Assembly (NCBI GenBank): GCA_028824295.1
Contig: JAPPED010000003.1
Location: forward strand, 124,001 to 188,000
Length of the DNA stretch: 64,000 nt
Source: Rhodospirillales bacterium
GTDB lineage: Bacteria; Pseudomonadota; Alphaproteobacteria; TMED109
Reading direction: 5' to 3'
Below the pieces are notes generated by a model. That model saw nothing but the letters and a program-made list of their open reading frames with translations. It did not search any database and had not been told where the DNA came from. Shown here one piece after another: positions 20,101 to 28,560 of the stretch (the first letter of the stretch is position 1; the number at the start of each line of letters is the position of its first letter). The translations under genes and the position numbers were made by a program.

Positions 20101-21616
20101 CTTGATGAAAACGGTGTTGGCGATGAGCCGGAGGGTCATCCCACAGCATTTGAACTTCGACAAGCCCAGTCCGCTCATCGAATGGGACCGGCTGCCGGTG
20201 CGGGTGGCGAGCACGGTGGCTGCGTGGCCTGCTGCGTCTGGTCGGCCACCGAGGGCTGCGGTCAGCGCGTTCGGGATCTCCGGGGTGAATGCGCATGTCG
20301 TCTTGGAAGGGCACGAAGGGGCCGACGGCAGCGTGGATGAAGACGATTGTCTGCCCGAGGGCGCCGCCTGGCGGGTCCCTGCCAGTTTGCCGCAGACGCT
20401 TGCCGGGCCTGCCCAAGGCGATGACGGGTTCACGGCGCGTGATGCGCGACTCCTGCCTCTGTCCGCGAAGTCGGGCGGGGCGCTGCAGGCCTTGGCCGGG
20501 GAATATCTGGCGTGGCTGGATGAACGTACCGACCTGCTGTCGACGAATGGTGACGCATCGGGCCCACTCCTTTCAGACATGGCGTGGACCGCCGGAGTGG
20601 GACGGAGCCACCTTGCCGTACGAGCCGGCGTGGTGTTCCGTGACACCGCCTCTCTGCGAGAGCGCCTGCAGGCCCTAGCCAAAGCCAAAAGCAGTTCGGG
20701 CGATTCAGCGGGCGTGAAGCTGGCGTTCGTTTACCCTGACGAAATTGGCCGATGGGCGGAAGTCGGTAAGGCTCTGTACGAGAGCGAGCCCGTGGTGCGG
20801 GCCGTCCTCGACCGATGCGAGACGGTGCTGCACGACGAGCGCGGGGCCTCGTTGCTGGATGCAATGTTTGAGCGGGGCGAACCAGCAGAGGCGCTCAACC
20901 AATCGGATTTGAGAGGTCCGGCCGTGTATGCGCTGGCCTGCACGCTTACTGCCCTTTGGTCAAGCATTGGCATTCGGCCGAGCGTAGTCGGCGGACAGGG
21001 CGCCGGTGAAATCGCAGCCGCCCAGGCCGCTGGCGTATTCGATCTGGAGGACGGGCTTCGGCTCGCGTCGATATGGGAGCCGCGACGCCAACAGCTGCAC
21101 AACGGCGCGGCTGGCGGGACCGATCCAGGTGAACTCGATGCCACTCTGGACGGGATCAGTTTCGCGCCACCCTCGATCGGACTTCTGAGCGGCGCGACGG
21201 GTCAGCCGGTAGAGGCTGGCAAGACACTGGATGCGGCGTACTGGCGTGCGCAAATGCAGGAGTCGTCGCCGTCCGAGCATTGGGCAGACGCGCTCGGGAC
21301 GCTGGAGGTCCAGATGGTTGTCGAGATCGGCGTGCACGCCGCGCTAGGGTCGAAACGGGGCCGCGAAGGGTCGGAGTCGGTAAACGGCGCCGCAACACCG
21401 ATGCTGCTTTCGAGTCTGCAGCCATCAGGTTCCGACGAGACGAGTTTGGCGTCGGTGTGCGGCACCGGTTTCCTGGATGCGGCTGCCAAGGCATACGAAG
21501 CCGGGCTGCCGGTTTCCTTCGAAGGACTGTTCGCCGGTGAGGAACGCCGTCGCGTCTCGCTACCGGGCTATCCGTTTCAGCGTCGAGCTCACTGGCTCCA
21601 GAAGCAGCGGAGTTGA
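11174..21616 (+). CDS. type I polyketide synthase, KS-AT-DH-MT-ER-KR-ACP-KS-AT(degenerate)
   Basis: A 3480-residue megasynthase. KS1 spans about 38-468 (C213 in [19 protein letters not shown]). AT1 spans 602-905 (S698 in GHSLGE; YHS). DH has H1012 in HxxxGxxxxP and D1187. The C-methyltransferase has its SAM motif GAGTGS near 1518, the ER GAGGVG near 2059, and the [10 protein letters not shown] near 2250. ACP1 has S2555 in GMDSL. KS2 spans about 2628-3060, with C2792 and both histidine motifs present though altered (HGAGS). AT2 reads GQGAGE where GHSxGE is expected (Gly at 3276 replaces the serine), and about 100 residues including the YHS histidine are missing. There is no final ACP or thioesterase. 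The first-module order matches iterative highly reducing PKSs, so a methyl-branched saturated acyl product is likely. The start could be this GTG or the ATG at 11204. Confidence 0.96.
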   Translation: MVKSAQGTPAMTRDARQRRPAASPIERHSSEHGFPENSELIAIVGMACRFPGADDLSAFWRLLDDGVNAVTEGIPGSGVGRIGELFPDPDVEPRACRFGAYLENLDQFDAAFFRISPVEAQMLDPQQRLMLETCWRALEDAGMDPDGLKGSRTGVYAGISNNEYRGLIMESSETAEAAASLYAVTGTSFNTAIGRVAYALGLEGPALALDTACSSSLVAIHQAAAGLQRGEADLAMAGGVHTILSGRLLELRAKAGMLSPDGRCATFDAAANGYVRGEGCGIVVLKRLAEAEADGDRIWGVIRGSALNQDGASPGLTVPSEPAQEKVIAAALERAGIAATEVDYVEAHGTGTEVGDPVEVQATGTAYGYGREADQPLLIGSVKTNIGHLEAAAGVAGVIKVVLAMNRGVIPRHLHFRTPNPVMDWDRLPLEVTATPTDWPVVSGRPPRAGVSGFGWSGTNAHVILEGYGRPDGAAAAGPEHWAAGPAKAVSATFATEGAQATSAEASLVGRAVRLLPLSGKTDAALGAAIERHLAWLDQRADALAAEGQCADVLADMAWTASIGRSHFSRRAGVVFGDAESLREGLLELSVVDEGSVSPPASKVAFAFTGQASQWVGMGAALYDSEPVMRAVLDRCDTLLRNERNGGSLLDVMFGRPGTTGDLDDPQWKQPAIYALECALTELWSSVGIRPDVVFGHSLGEIAAARCAGVFSLEDGLRFAAARGALIGALPGEGAMAAVFAPPSGVAAALDEHNAGSSGVGLCIAADNGAHQVVSGPRDEIEELLERLDAQGVRVARLRKSPAYHSAMVEPALDGLAAVLSAITFSRPSLTFVSNLTGDVVEVADALESDYWLRQARSPVAFRSCVEALAAVGVDAVVEIGPHAVLGPMTTLAWPESAGNATPTVLASLRRPSKDEAPPAPGSGGGFVEAVAEGYKAGLPIDFTGLFAGEARRRISLPGYPFQRERHWVETSRRRRHGSGHPLLGERHDSASGETAFDTGVLPSDPAWLNDHQVFGHLVVPGALYGAMAASASLLEGSASAVVEDFQIQTALVFRSEGADEASDHPGRRLQVLLGDSEDDASRRVRLLSRGDGEEIWTLHAEGRISTSVATPPETVPPLDLDRMKAGFAPVELPAYYRAKAAVGIDLGPAFRTLEALWSGPGEALGEIALPAGLEESRFEVHPLLLDGCFQVMGAARDWEGDEGGITYLPFAWERLWLPDRLPDQLICHVRMRAGPAEGTAGSEDAELREVQAADLQLYDRSGHPVGQLSGFTVKRATRAALLSAIEGIDDLLYEVVWRDSALPPGMPPADFLTQPSTVAGETDLFAEYLANEGVGAEDRANLLADLEQLAHVYAVATLDGLGWERTAGAEIDSAALRKHLGVGSEHERLFRRLLEMLTRGGILAEAGDGFRVAIASGEPLPAGLADDPDTIAARMAEKYAHGSNEIGLFRRSAAALPEVLRGNADPLTLLFSSGEPTAADLYLKAPVARAANRMLAEAIAALLRSLPPGRRLRILEVGAGTGSATAAVLSELPEGLYDYVYTDISAGFFAEAEARFGGPEASIDYRVLDVEKDPIEQGFDRHGYDLLIASNVLHATRYLNETLAHCRALLAPSGQLVALENLRSQGWLDLTFGQLDGWWRFADSYRPHHALARPGVWRQALGDAGFEDIAILGFDEADPHANPDRGVIVAQGPKEVTEAPGVWVLAGDRSGVAEELARELAGRNQVVVLVRADGRAADGSGSVPAGLLEVSVETERRAAWTTLFQELPGDAPLAGVVHLLGLDGHGTEATTSEMAGDIRQATATALAMAQGIADADVEPAKGVWFITRGAQVLEIERGGTLAGATLWGLGKVMAREASQLQPRMLDLDTVGSVPCADLVNELLYPDSESHLAYRFGRRQCARLVPATAVVDRLALPDEPGWALAPDAGGALDGMRVEPLPDRALEPGEIRASIEAFGLNFRDVFIAIGLVEDSMGGEFCGRVLEVADGVSSVAVGDRVVGLTFRAFGSETVTLDTMVAPAPDGFSVTELATVPTAFVSAALSFELSGLNAGDRVLIHAGAGGVGLAAIQLAQAAGAEVFATASERKRDFLRSLGVAHVFDSRTTSFGEDVLAATAGAGVDMVLNSLTGEGFIETSLSCLAQGGRFVEMARVDILSEEEMAAKRPDVAYAILAIDALKEEDPERAGHILRRVLGMLEAGTLTPLPHARWPLAEAGPAMECMRAGRHVGKIVFTNSPLARGRLRADRSYLVTGGLGGIGCAVAGWLAERGAGVIVLNGRRPPESDVAEAIEVLRRRGSTVHVELADVTDAGAMDAMLERMDAELPPLGGVIHSVGVLSDAAIGNQSWETFETVLWPKLLGAWHLHRATVDRDLDMFVLFSSVAGVLGNPGQSNHAAANAFLDQLAAHRRALGLPGQAIAWGAWSEIGEAEEQRERMTQRSATSGIEWITPQQGLRSFDRLVREDAATGVVLARDWVAFGESLEVRPPFLEEVLADDAEDGTQSSSSEDLLSRLRDTPAGTREEELVSYLQGEVQAVLRLPAAPQSTVGFFDLGMDSLMAVELRNRLNRALAGAYTVSNTAVFDYPSIAVLATHLTEELAGLVGVSTPVVQPGPSQPPTTPHAPGGEADAVAIVGMACRFPGARNLRAFWDLLAAGTDALQDARREARPWSDFLDLLPDQYSAYCRGGFVEGIDQFDAKFFGISPIEARLIDPQQRMLLETGWQAFEDAGINPDRLSGSRTGVYVGVATSEYRDLMKNSDYGIGYLSTAASMAVGRLSYYFGLAGPTMPVELNCASSLVAVHQAVDGLRLREADLALAGGVSAVLSAPITREMADLGLLSREGACKTFDASADGFVRGEGCGMVILKRLVDAEADGDRIWAVIRGTAVNQNGASAGPTVPNGSAQERVISQALSQAGIPPSDVDYLEAHGAGSAFGDPIEVQAAAAVYGQERPEESPLLIGSVKTNIGHLESAAGIAGLMKTVLAMSRRVIPQHLNFDKPSPLIEWDRLPVRVASTVAAWPAASGRPPRAAVSAFGISGVNAHVVLEGHEGADGSVDEDDCLPEGAAWRVPASLPQTLAGPAQGDDGFTARDARLLPLSAKSGGALQALAGEYLAWLDERTDLLSTNGDASGPLLSDMAWTAGVGRSHLAVRAGVVFRDTASLRERLQALAKAKSSSGDSAGVKLAFVYPDEIGRWAEVGKALYESEPVVRAVLDRCETVLHDERGASLLDAMFERGEPAEALNQSDLRGPAVYALACTLTALWSSIGIRPSVVGGQGAGEIAAAQAAGVFDLEDGLRLASIWEPRRQQLHNGAAGGTDPGELDATLDGISFAPPSIGLLSGATGQPVEAGKTLDAAYWRAQMQESSPSEHWADALGTLEVQMVVEIGVHAALGSKRGREGSESVNGAATPMLLSSLQPSGSDETSLASVCGTGFLDAAAKAYEAGLPVSFEGLFAGEERRRVSLPGYPFQRRAHWLQKQRS

Positions 21617-21675
21617 GGTCAATTCGATCGGCAGCGCGCCGGCAGCAACGAAGCTGGCCTCGCGATGCGAGCCCT

Positions 21676-21699
21676 GACTGCCCCGCATCGGGGGCAGTC
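21676..21699. terminator. hairpin between convergent PKS and ACP genes
   Basis: GACTGCCCC and GGGGCAGTC form a perfect 9-base-pair stem with a 6-base loop, 60 bases after the PKS stop and 61 bases beyond the ACP stop. The position between convergent genes fits a shared terminator. There is no clear T-run on either side, so termination may be weak or Rho-assisted. Confidence 0.5.
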
Positions 21700-21759
21700 G
21701 TTGAGCACGTTTGACGTCAGGTGGCGGTCGGCCAGGGGCGGCCGGTCACCAAGAAACGG

Positions 21760-21990
21760 TCAGGCGGCGCGTGCGTCGATGTGGGTTACCAAATCCCGCA
21801 GCGTATCGAACTGCATGCAGTCCTCGGCCACCATCTTTAGGTCGAACTCGTCGTTGACCAGCTTGAAGAATGCCACCGCTTGCATGGAAGTGACCCCGGC
21901 ATCGCTGAACGCCCTGTCGAAATCTGGCTCATGATCCAGATCAAGGTTCTCGTTGATGAGCTGCCTCAGGCGGCTTTCTGTTGACGACAT
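21760..21990 (-). CDS. discrete acyl carrier protein
   Basis: A free-standing 76-residue carrier protein. The phosphopantetheine serine is S35 in DAGVTSMQAV, replacing the usual DSL with TSM. The surrounding four-helix pattern, acidic N-terminal half and length fit an ACP. The ATG at 21990 follows AAAGGAA about 10 bases upstream. The gene points toward the PKS and ends 144 bases beyond the PKS stop. Since the second PKS half has KS but no ACP, this protein is the obvious candidate to work with it in trans. It is unlikely to be the housekeeping fatty-acid ACP, whose serine sits in a GADSLDTVE context. Confidence 0.85.
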   Translation of the reverse strand: MSSTESRLRQLINENLDLDHEPDFDRAFSDAGVTSMQAVAFFKLVNDEFDLKMVAEDCMQFDTLRDLVTHIDARAA

Positions 21991-22232
21991 GTGTTTGGGT
22001 TCCTTTCTTGCATTACGTTCAAGCGGAATGCTGGCCTCTAGCTTCGCCCCCGCCTACCTTGGAGGTGGGGTTTAGATAGCTTGAAACTAGATGACACAGG
22101 CGAGCGAGAAGCGTCCGCAAACTAGCGCAAGCTCATGCTGCCCGCAAGCACGTTTGCGAGACGTTGCCATGCTATCGTGGTTGCCGACACGACGATTGGA
22201 GCCGGCTGCAGACGCCCGACTGCCCGAATGAA

Positions 22233-23429
22233 ATGGCGATGAAGACCAAGCTGCGCGAAAAGCAATGGGTCGAGAAGTACCCTGATGTCGGAACCGAGCC
22301 GCTCCCAACCGAGCCCTACCTTTCCCAGAAACGTTTCGCCCTTGAGCGTGATCTGGTCTTTCGCCGCAGCTGGATCAATGTGGGACGCGTCGACGAGATT
22401 CCAGGCATCGGCGACTACTTCGTGCGAGATATTGCCATCTGCCAGGCTTCCATCCTGGTCGTCCGGGGCTCGGACGGTATCGTACGCGCCTTCCACAATG
22501 TCTGTTCGCATCGCAGCAACACCCTGGTGCTGGACGAACGGGGAACGTGCCCGGGCAGGCTCAATTGCCACTTCCATAACTGGGTGTACAGCGACACAGG
22601 AGAGTTGCTCTGGGTCCCGGACGAAGAAAACTTCTTCGATCTTGACAAGCGGGACCATGGCCTGACTCCAGTCAACATGGACATTTGGGAAGGTTTCGTG
22701 TTTGTCCATCTGGACCCGGAGCCGGCCCAGACGCTGCAAAGCTATCTTGGAGGTGTCGCCGATCAGCTAGCAGGCTGTCCGTTCGACAAGATGCCGCTCA
22801 GCCAAACCTACCGTGTCGAGGAACGCGCCAACTGGAAGATCGGACTCGACGCCCAAAACGAACTCTATCATTTCCCGTTTCAGCATCGTCATGTGGCCGG
22901 CGATGCGTTCAGGACCAACGACAAGCATCAAAGCCGCTATCAGGACCTCAGGCTCTACAACTATCACAGTGTCTGGTCATGTGAATACGGCGAGAGCCAC
23001 AAACTCACGCCGATAGCCTCCACTCTCTACAAGTTCGACGGAATTCTTCGGGCGTTCACCATTCCGCAGATGATCGGTGAGATGGATTTCTTCACCGTGT
23101 TCCCGAATTTCGTGATCCTGCTGTACCAGCTAGGCACATCGACGAGTTACCTCACTTATCATTTCTGGCCACTGGCTGTCGATCGCACAATCTGGGAAAT
23201 CCGCGTCTATTTCAGGGAACCCCTGTCCGTTCGGGAGCGAATCCGGCAGGAGTACTTCAAGTGCATTTCCAGAGATACGCTGCAGGAAGACACGGCCATG
23301 CATGAGGCCGTCCATTCTGGCCTCGCCTCGCGCGCCAAGCCCCACATCATCCTGCAGGACAACGAGATCGCCATCCGCCACTTCCATAGGGTGATGGAAG
23401 ATCGGATCGGCGCTGGTCTGCCAACTTGA
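22233..23429 (+). CDS. Rieske non-haem iron oxygenase, alpha subunit
   Basis: Predicted ring-hydroxylating or monooxygenase component. The N-terminal Rieske domain has C91-S-H93 and C112-H-F-H115 for the 2Fe-2S cluster. The catalytic domain has the mononuclear iron histidines H213 and H218 in ELYHFPFQH. From the chosen ATG the protein has 398 residues, normal for the family; an ATG two codons later is an alternative, and the frame is open back to 22164. No reductase or ferredoxin gene lies nearby, so electrons must come from elsewhere. It is divergent from the ACP gene and followed at once by a small unknown gene. Its substrate may be the PKS product, but that is inference. Confidence 0.9.
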   Translation: MAMKTKLREKQWVEKYPDVGTEPLPTEPYLSQKRFALERDLVFRRSWINVGRVDEIPGIGDYFVRDIAICQASILVVRGSDGIVRAFHNVCSHRSNTLVLDERGTCPGRLNCHFHNWVYSDTGELLWVPDEENFFDLDKRDHGLTPVNMDIWEGFVFVHLDPEPAQTLQSYLGGVADQLAGCPFDKMPLSQTYRVEERANWKIGLDAQNELYHFPFQHRHVAGDAFRTNDKHQSRYQDLRLYNYHSVWSCEYGESHKLTPIASTLYKFDGILRAFTIPQMIGEMDFFTVFPNFVILLYQLGTSTSYLTYHFWPLAVDRTIWEIRVYFREPLSVRERIRQEYFKCISRDTLQEDTAMHEAVHSGLASRAKPHIILQDNEIAIRHFHRVMEDRIGAGLPT

Positions 23430-23785
23430 TCAGCGACAGCGACGGAGGCGGGATGCCGGCGATGGACGGGCCGTCATTGCCGGAGGAGTTCGGGGATCTC
23501 CAGCCCTATCTCGAGTGGGCGCTTGAGCCCGAACGCGCGCGAACTGAAAAGAGGGTCGCGTCCTCGATGGCCGAGATCCGCGATTTCTACGACACGGTCC
23601 AGCCGCGGCTAGAAGCGATGATTCGCTACCTGGAAGACTTCCGCGACGACCCGATGCCGGCACCCGCACATCGTCTCTACCTGATCTCGCTGTCGCTGGT
23701 CGAGGTGGCCAACTTGGTGGAGCTCTACAAGCGAAAAGAGGTGTTCGAGGGATGTGATCCCTTGCGGTACGCGTCCGACCAGTGA
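23426..23785 (+). CDS. small protein of unknown function following the Rieske oxygenase
   Basis: Up to 119 residues. The open frame starts with a TTG overlapping the Rieske gene's stop; an ATG at 23453 is an alternative start. The sequence is acidic in its first half and predicted almost fully helical. A tail LVEVANLVELYKRKEVF is followed by CDPLRY. I recognise no domain, cofactor motif, signal peptide or membrane helix. The overlap with the oxygenase gene implies translational coupling, so a partner or assembly role for the oxygenase is the simplest guess. Confidence 0.6.
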   Translation: MISDSDGGGMPAMDGPSLPEEFGDLQPYLEWALEPERARTEKRVASSMAEIRDFYDTVQPRLEAMIRYLEDFRDDPMPAPAHRLYLISLSLVEVANLVELYKRKEVFEGCDPLRYASDQ

Positions 23786-24106
23786 TCGGCAACGGGACTG
23801 CGGGGCGCCTTGCAACGGCCCAACATGGATGACTGCCCGGGATCCGAGAGACTGCGGAAGACAGATGCGGGGTCCGTCGAGGGAAGAGAAGCGCGCTCGG
23901 CGACTCGTGAGGGGAGCCAGCGGCGGAAGCGCCGGTACCACCGAAGCCGGGTAGGCCCTCGGCATTCGTGCCGATCGGGCACTCAGGGCGCAGTGCGCTC
24001 CGGTTGCGATACATCGCAGCCGGAATCACTGCATCGGCACACCTCGTAGGTTCAGCCAGCGGCCCAAGACAGAGTATTCTTCGCCGCATTTGGCAGCGAG
24101 GCGCGT
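23786..24106. other. intergenic region with no supported gene
   Basis: About 320 bases between the small Rieske-linked gene and the thiamine-diphosphate enzyme. Open frames here read like shadows of one another. I see no hairpin or promoter that I would defend. Confidence 0.35.
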
Positions 24107-25771
24107 ATGCGTGGACGCCACGTCTTCATGGACAGCCTATCCGCCCATGGCGTCAGGTACATCTTTGGCAATCCCGGGACTACCGAGAACCCGTTGATCG
24201 GAGCGTTGTCGGACTGCCCTGATCTGCAATACATCCTGACGCTGCACGAAGGCATTGCCGTGGGCGCGGCCAGCTATTACGCGCAGGCGAGCGGCAACAC
24301 CGGTCTGATCAACCTCCATGCGGCCCCCGGGCTCGGCAATGGCCTCGGGATGCTGTACGGCGCTCTGAAGGCGAACTCACCCATGATCGTCACCGCCGGT
24401 CAGCAGGACACGCGAATGCGACTGCGTGAGCCGCTGTTGAGTCATGATCTCGTTGCGATGGCGGCGCCAGTGACGAAATGGAGCACGCAGGTGGAGCGCG
24501 CCGACGAGATTGCGGACATCATGCGCCGAGCGTTCAAGATCGCGCATGATCCGCCGGCGGGCCCGGTGTTCGTAGCGCTACCGATCGACGTGATGGAACG
24601 GGAGACGGACGTCGGCGCCGCCAACGCCGGCGACCTGTTTCGGGCCGCCAGTGCGGATCCTGCGGGTATCTCCGCTGTGGTCGACCACCTTCTCGCCAGC
24701 GACAAGCCCGCGGTCGTTGCCGGAGATGACGTGGCGCGCTCGGGCGCCAACGACGAACTAGTACGGTTGGCCGAGACTGTCGGGGCATCGGTCTGGTTCG
24801 AGGGGCTCCACCAGCGGGTCGCGTTTCCGACCGGTCATCCGAACGCGCGCGGCGGATTGCCGTTTGACGCCGCGCGCATTGCGGCGGCACTCCGCAGTGC
24901 CGATCTCGTAGTGATGGTAGGTGGGCCGTTCTTCGAAGAGGTCTGGTACTCGGACGGCAGCCCGTTCCCCGCGGGTGCACAGGTAGTGCAGATCGAGGAG
25001 AGCACCGAGCGCCTCGCTTTCAATCACCCGGTGACCGCCGGTCTCGTTGGCCATCTGCCGAGTACGCTCGCAGCGATGAATCGGGCCCTCCAGCAGCGGG
25101 CGAGTGCAAAATTCGCCGGTGCAGCGAGGGAGCGCAACACCGAATTGCGGCAGAAAAAGGCGGACGAAGCGAGCTTCCAGAAGCTCCGGGTCGAGCAGGC
25201 ATGGCATCGCGAGCCGCCGGCGCTACCAAGGGTGGTGGAAGAGATCCGCAGCGGCCTCCCGCCCGACACCATTGTTGTCGACGAGTCCATAACGGCTAGT
25301 TCGGACCTGAGTAGGACGATCCAGTTCAAGACGGCCGACGACTATTTCGGTGGGCGAGGCGGCGGGATCGGTCAGGGCCTGGCCGGGGCAATCGGTGTGA
25401 AACTGGGCCACCCCGACCGACCACTGATCGCGATTTCCGGTGACGGTTCGGCGATGTACAGCATCCAGGCCCTCTGGACAGCGGCCCATCACGATTTGGC
25501 GATCGTCTTCGCGATTCTGGCGAACCGCGAGTATCGCGTGCTGAAGCACAACATGGACCACTACCGAACACGTTTTGATATCCCGTCGAATGAGGGCTAC
25601 CCGCAGATGGACCTTAACGAACCCGTGCTCGGCTTTGTCGAATTGGCAGCTGGTATGGGCGTCGCCGGTACACGCGTCGCCGAAAGCGATGAAATCAGTA
25701 CCGCAATCAAGTCTGCGTTCGATTCCGGGAAGCCCCATCTGGTCGAAATCGTCATGGAAGGCAAAGCGTGA
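24107..25771 (+). CDS. thiamine-diphosphate enzyme, benzoylformate decarboxylase-like
   Basis: 554 residues with the three-domain layout of the pyruvate decarboxylase/acetolactate synthase family. The N-terminal GNPGTTEN motif and the cofactor-activating glutamate in LHEG resemble MdlC (benzoylformate decarboxylase). The C-terminal thiamine-diphosphate and magnesium site runs from GDGS (around residue 444) to LANREY. MdlC-type enzymes decarboxylate 2-oxo acids to aldehydes and can also join two aldehydes. GAGG lies 6 bases before the ATG. In this locus it could process a 2-oxo acid or aldehyde starter or product; no active-site feature visible here fixes the substrate. It lacks the FAD-site features I would expect of an acetolactate synthase. 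Confidence 0.85.
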   Translation: MRGRHVFMDSLSAHGVRYIFGNPGTTENPLIGALSDCPDLQYILTLHEGIAVGAASYYAQASGNTGLINLHAAPGLGNGLGMLYGALKANSPMIVTAGQQDTRMRLREPLLSHDLVAMAAPVTKWSTQVERADEIADIMRRAFKIAHDPPAGPVFVALPIDVMERETDVGAANAGDLFRAASADPAGISAVVDHLLASDKPAVVAGDDVARSGANDELVRLAETVGASVWFEGLHQRVAFPTGHPNARGGLPFDAARIAAALRSADLVVMVGGPFFEEVWYSDGSPFPAGAQVVQIEESTERLAFNHPVTAGLVGHLPSTLAAMNRALQQRASAKFAGAARERNTELRQKKADEASFQKLRVEQAWHREPPALPRVVEEIRSGLPPDTIVVDESITASSDLSRTIQFKTADDYFGGRGGGIGQGLAGAIGVKLGHPDRPLIAISGDGSAMYSIQALWTAAHHDLAIVFAILANREYRVLKHNMDHYRTRFDIPSNEGYPQMDLNEPVLGFVELAAGMGVAGTRVAESDEISTAIKSAFDSGKPHLVEIVMEGKA

Positions 25772-26009
25772 CGAGTCCGCTCTCATCGGATGGCACCACA
25801 CCGAGCGGGTGACAAGCCGGCACAGAGCCGCGAGAAGTATTGGGGTCTGCAGTTTTCGAGACCGCGCCCCATGCCGGTGCATGGAAGCATGATCCGTCTG
25901 CCTCGGCGGGGCAGATCGTGTTGCTCCCCCCAGCCGGGACACGGACGCTCGGCAATGTTGCCGGAGCCGGTTCAACTGGGGCCATTGCGCGGGAGAAGTC
26001 GAGCGGTTC

Positions 26010-26729
26010 TTATCCGCGGGTCGACGTCGGGGGTAGTTTGTAGGCGAGCGCGGCGGCAAACCGCGGCTCCCCAAGATCCAGGAGACGCCATGCGGCCGAG
26101 GGGGCGTGCGGAAACCGAAACACGCTGGATCGAACGCCCTGCAGCATCGCGCCCGGTACTTCGAAACCGCATGGGTCAAGCGAGAATCCAGAACCGAGCG
26201 CTTTGATCAGCGCCTCCTTCAAACTCCACAGCCGAAAGAAGCGGTTGATCTTCTGTTGTCCGTCGACACTCGCAAGGGACTGCCGTTCCCTCGGGCTGTA
26301 GACCATGCTGCCGATGCCATCGAAGTCGCGACGTGCGATGCGTTCTTCGACATCAACCCCGATGCACGTTCGGTGCCCAAGCGCGATCAGTCCATGGCGC
26401 CCGCTGTGACTCACGTTGAACCCCAGCGACACCGGCTGTCCGGCCACGGTGGCGTACGGCTTGCCGTGTTCCCGGTAGTGGAACGACAGCTGGCTGGCAG
26501 AGCAATCGAGGCGCTCCGACAGGCTGAAACGTAGCGCAGCGCGGCAGAGTGCGAACTCGCGTCGCGGGCGGTCCGACACAAAGCGATGCCAGCGCTCTTG
26601 TTCGTCTTCATCAAGTACAGCGCGGGCATGACGCTCGTGCTCGTGGTTGGCAGTCAGATCGACATGTAGGACCGTAGCACCACTGACTTCGCGCCATGGT
26701 TGCCACCACCTTGTCGCCGGGTCTGTCAT
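26010..26729 (-). CDS. Sfp-type 4'-phosphopantetheinyl transferase
   Basis: Transfers phosphopantetheine from CoA to the serine of carrier proteins, making them active. The 239 residues are typical of the Sfp/EntD class. Visible motifs are FNVSHSG, IGVDVE (magnesium-binding acids) and FFRLWSLKEALIKALG, which contains the W-x-x-KE signature. It is the natural activator of the two ACP serines in the neighbouring PKS and discrete ACP. Its ATG overlaps, as ATGA, the stop codon of a truncated Anbu-peptidase frame, so translation of that remnant may drive its expression. It points toward the end of the thiamine-enzyme gene. Confidence 0.93.
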   Translation of the reverse strand: MTDPATRWWQPWREVSGATVLHVDLTANHEHERHARAVLDEDEQERWHRFVSDRPRREFALCRAALRFSLSERLDCSASQLSFHYREHGKPYATVAGQPVSLGFNVSHSGRHGLIALGHRTCIGVDVEERIARRDFDGIGSMVYSPRERQSLASVDGQQKINRFFRLWSLKEALIKALGSGFSLDPCGFEVPGAMLQGVRSSVFRFPHAPSAAWRLLDLGEPRFAAALAYKLPPTSTRG

Positions 26730-27049
26730 GTCAGGGAGCGGTCTTGAGTGGTCGTCTTCATGCCGTGCAGGGTGTTACCGGCCGCCCGGGCCACCTGGAA
26801 CATCGACGGTGCCTCACGGAGCGACGGCTTGCAGCCGGGTGGGGACTGCGTGCATTCGTCCAGCAGGCTTGTTGCCGCTTGGGTCGTCGTCAGGTTGCCC
26901 GCGGCAATCAGCGTGATGACCGGCTTTCCTGGCGTGGCCCAAGTGAGCATCTTCCGAAAGACGGAAATATCGTCCGCGGCCGCGTTGATTCGCGTGCCGG
27001 AGAGAAGAACGAGTCCCTGATCGAGGTTCAGGCCGACGCAACCGGTCAT
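26726..27049 (-). pseudogene. N-terminal remnant of Anbu (proteasome-type peptidase)
   Basis: A 107-residue frame starting MTGCVGLNLDQGLVLLS, which matches the start of Anbu/bacterial proteasome-like peptidases. Thr2 is the expected nucleophile. Further matching stretches are FRKMLTWATPGKPVITL, AAGNLTTTQA and APSMFQVAR. Anbu proteins have roughly 245 residues, so more than half is missing. The usual SDTRTNAG is SGTRINAA here, another sign of decay. The last residues do not resemble Anbu, and the stop overlaps the phosphopantetheinyl transferase start. The frame keeps a ribosome-binding site (GAGG before ATG), so it may now serve only to couple translation. The usual Anbu partners (transglutaminase, ATP-grasp, alpha-E) are absent. 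Confidence 0.65.
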
Positions 27050-27162
27050 ACTGACCTCATCGTTCTGCTCGGACGGCGACTTGCACGCGTTTGCCGGCGT
27101 GGCAGAGTGGACGGCAGTCACGCAATTGTTGGACCGCAATCACCATCCAGGCAATTGCACTT

Positions 27163-28089
27163 TCAGGCGCCGCGCAGGCCGTGCTCGTGCGGCGCCAGGG
27201 CGGCGTACACGGTGCGGTGGGTGGGCGTGTCAATCCCGAGCTGCCGACCCAAGCGCTCGACCGCGCCGCTCAGTGCCGAAATCTCCAGCCGCTCCCGCCG
27301 CTCCAGAGCAACGAGCAGCGATGCTTTCATCGTGGCTGGCAGCCTGTCCAGGAGTTCCAGCGTCCGTGCTTCCTGATCGTCGGGCATGGACACCCCGAGC
27401 GCCCGTGCCACGGCAACCGTTTCGGCCGTCAGGCGTGCCATCATCGCCCGGGTCGCAGGATTGGCCCGACAGGGCCCGAGCGACAAGCGCGTGAGGCAGT
27501 TGGCCCCAGCGAGCGTGCAGATCATCGCCGCCTTCTGCCAGAGTTCGTATTCGATATCGTCGGGAGGCGGGCAGTCGATGCCGGCCGCGGTGCAGGCTTC
27601 GCGCAGGGCCTGAACACGCTTGCTCGGCGAATTGTCCATTTCGCCGATTCGGAGCGTCTGCATGCGGTCGAAATGTCGGATCACCCCTGGGGCTTCGATC
27701 AGTGCGCTGATCTGCGCGACGCCGCCCAGAATCCGTCGAGGCCCCAACATCCCGCGGAGCATGTCGATGTGTTCGATACCGTTGAGCAGCGGCACGACGC
27801 CTGTGGCGCTTGATAGCGCGGGACGGACGAGTGCAGCCGCCTGTTCACAGTCATAGCTCTTGACTGTGAACAGGACGTAGTCGGGCGACGCAAACACGGC
27901 CGGATCGTTGCTCGCGTGCACCTGCTTCAGCGCGATGTCACCAAGCACACTGCGTACCTTGAGGCCGTGCTCCTGCATCGCCCGAAGATGCCGGCCGCGG
28001 GCGACGAACCCGACTTCGTGCCCGGATGCTGCAAGCCGGGCGCCGAAGTATCCGCCGACGCCGCCTGCCCCCATCACGATGAACTTCAT
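27163..28089 (-). CDS. panE: 2-dehydropantoate 2-reductase (ketopantoate reductase)
   Basis: Reduces ketopantoate to pantoate with NADPH, a step toward pantothenate, CoA and phosphopantetheine. The 308 residues open with the nucleotide-binding motif GAGGVGGYFG at residues 7-16. The N-terminal Rossmann domain contains FTVKSYD, with the conserved substrate-site lysine, and the C-terminal helical domain contains WQKAAMICTLAGANCLT. It lies upstream of the Anbu remnant and the phosphopantetheinyl transferase on the same strand, separated by 113 bases from the remnant. The grouping of a CoA-pathway gene with a phosphopantetheinyl transferase is suggestive. PanE-like proteins also include reductases of other 2-oxo acids. 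Confidence 0.85.
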   Translation of the reverse strand: MKFIVMGAGGVGGYFGARLAASGHEVGFVARGRHLRAMQEHGLKVRSVLGDIALKQVHASNDPAVFASPDYVLFTVKSYDCEQAAALVRPALSSATGVVPLLNGIEHIDMLRGMLGPRRILGGVAQISALIEAPGVIRHFDRMQTLRIGEMDNSPSKRVQALREACTAAGIDCPPPDDIEYELWQKAAMICTLAGANCLTRLSLGPCRANPATRAMMARLTAETVAVARALGVSMPDDQEARTLELLDRLPATMKASLLVALERRERLEISALSGAVERLGRQLGIDTPTHRTVYAALAPHEHGLRGA

Positions 28090-28381
28090 TCCCCGACATC
28101 CGCGCCAATGTGGAGCCCCGGATGATGGCCGGTGCTCGACGGTTTCTCAATCGATATCTGACGGCGGACGGGGTGCCGGCGCGAGCGTTGACGGACCGTG
28201 GAACGGCATGCATGTCATGAGCTGCACCGGGCGGGGGGATACGGCGGCCGGTGGCCATTGAGCCCGATGTCCTTCTGGCGCGCGAACTGACCGGGGTCAA
28301 CACGGGAACAGTGGCCGACGGGTTACCGGATCCGGTGGATGCGCAAACCGCCGTCGTTGACGTAGCAAGGGGCAACCCAAG

Positions 28382-28396
28382 TTGAAATGCTTTCAA
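28382..28396. promoter_or_regulatory. perfect palindrome TTGAAA-TGC-TTTCAA upstream of porin 1
   Basis: A perfect 6-3-6 inverted repeat 35 bases upstream of the proposed -35 box of the porin promoter. The position suits an activator-binding site. The regulator is unknown. Confidence 0.35.
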
Positions 28397-28430
28397 TATC
28401 AACCGTGTGAAAGCGAAATCGTAAACATGG

Positions 28431-28458
28431 TTGTCGATACCATATGCATCGCTATAGT
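28431..28458 (+). promoter_or_regulatory. sigma-70-like promoter for porin 1
   Basis: TTGTCG and TATAGT are separated by 16 bases. The -10 matches four of six consensus positions including the key T-A and final T. Transcription would begin near 28465, giving a leader of about 95 bases before the porin ATG. Confidence 0.4.
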
Positions 28459-28560
28459 CTGACACGGTGCCGGTGGCCATCGCTCGAAGATACGTAGGTT
28501 TTCCGGTCAACTCCGAGCATTGCCACTCGCCGTCCGCCCTCACGTTCGCTGGAACTGCCG

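Larger units (their letters stand above)
28090..28560. other. intergenic region between panE and porin 1
   Basis: About 470 bases between divergent genes. It contains a 6-3-6 palindrome and a sigma-70-like promoter (listed separately) that would drive the porin gene. A short open frame near 28252-28384 is discussed under rejected items. Confidence 0.4.

Noticed and set aside
28252-28384. Short plus-strand frame reading VAIEPDVLLARELTGVNTGTV, reminiscent of the start of RraA-type aldolases
   Set aside because: Only about 44 codons, similarity is to a short common motif, and the rest of the family is missing. Possibly a remnant, but not supportable.
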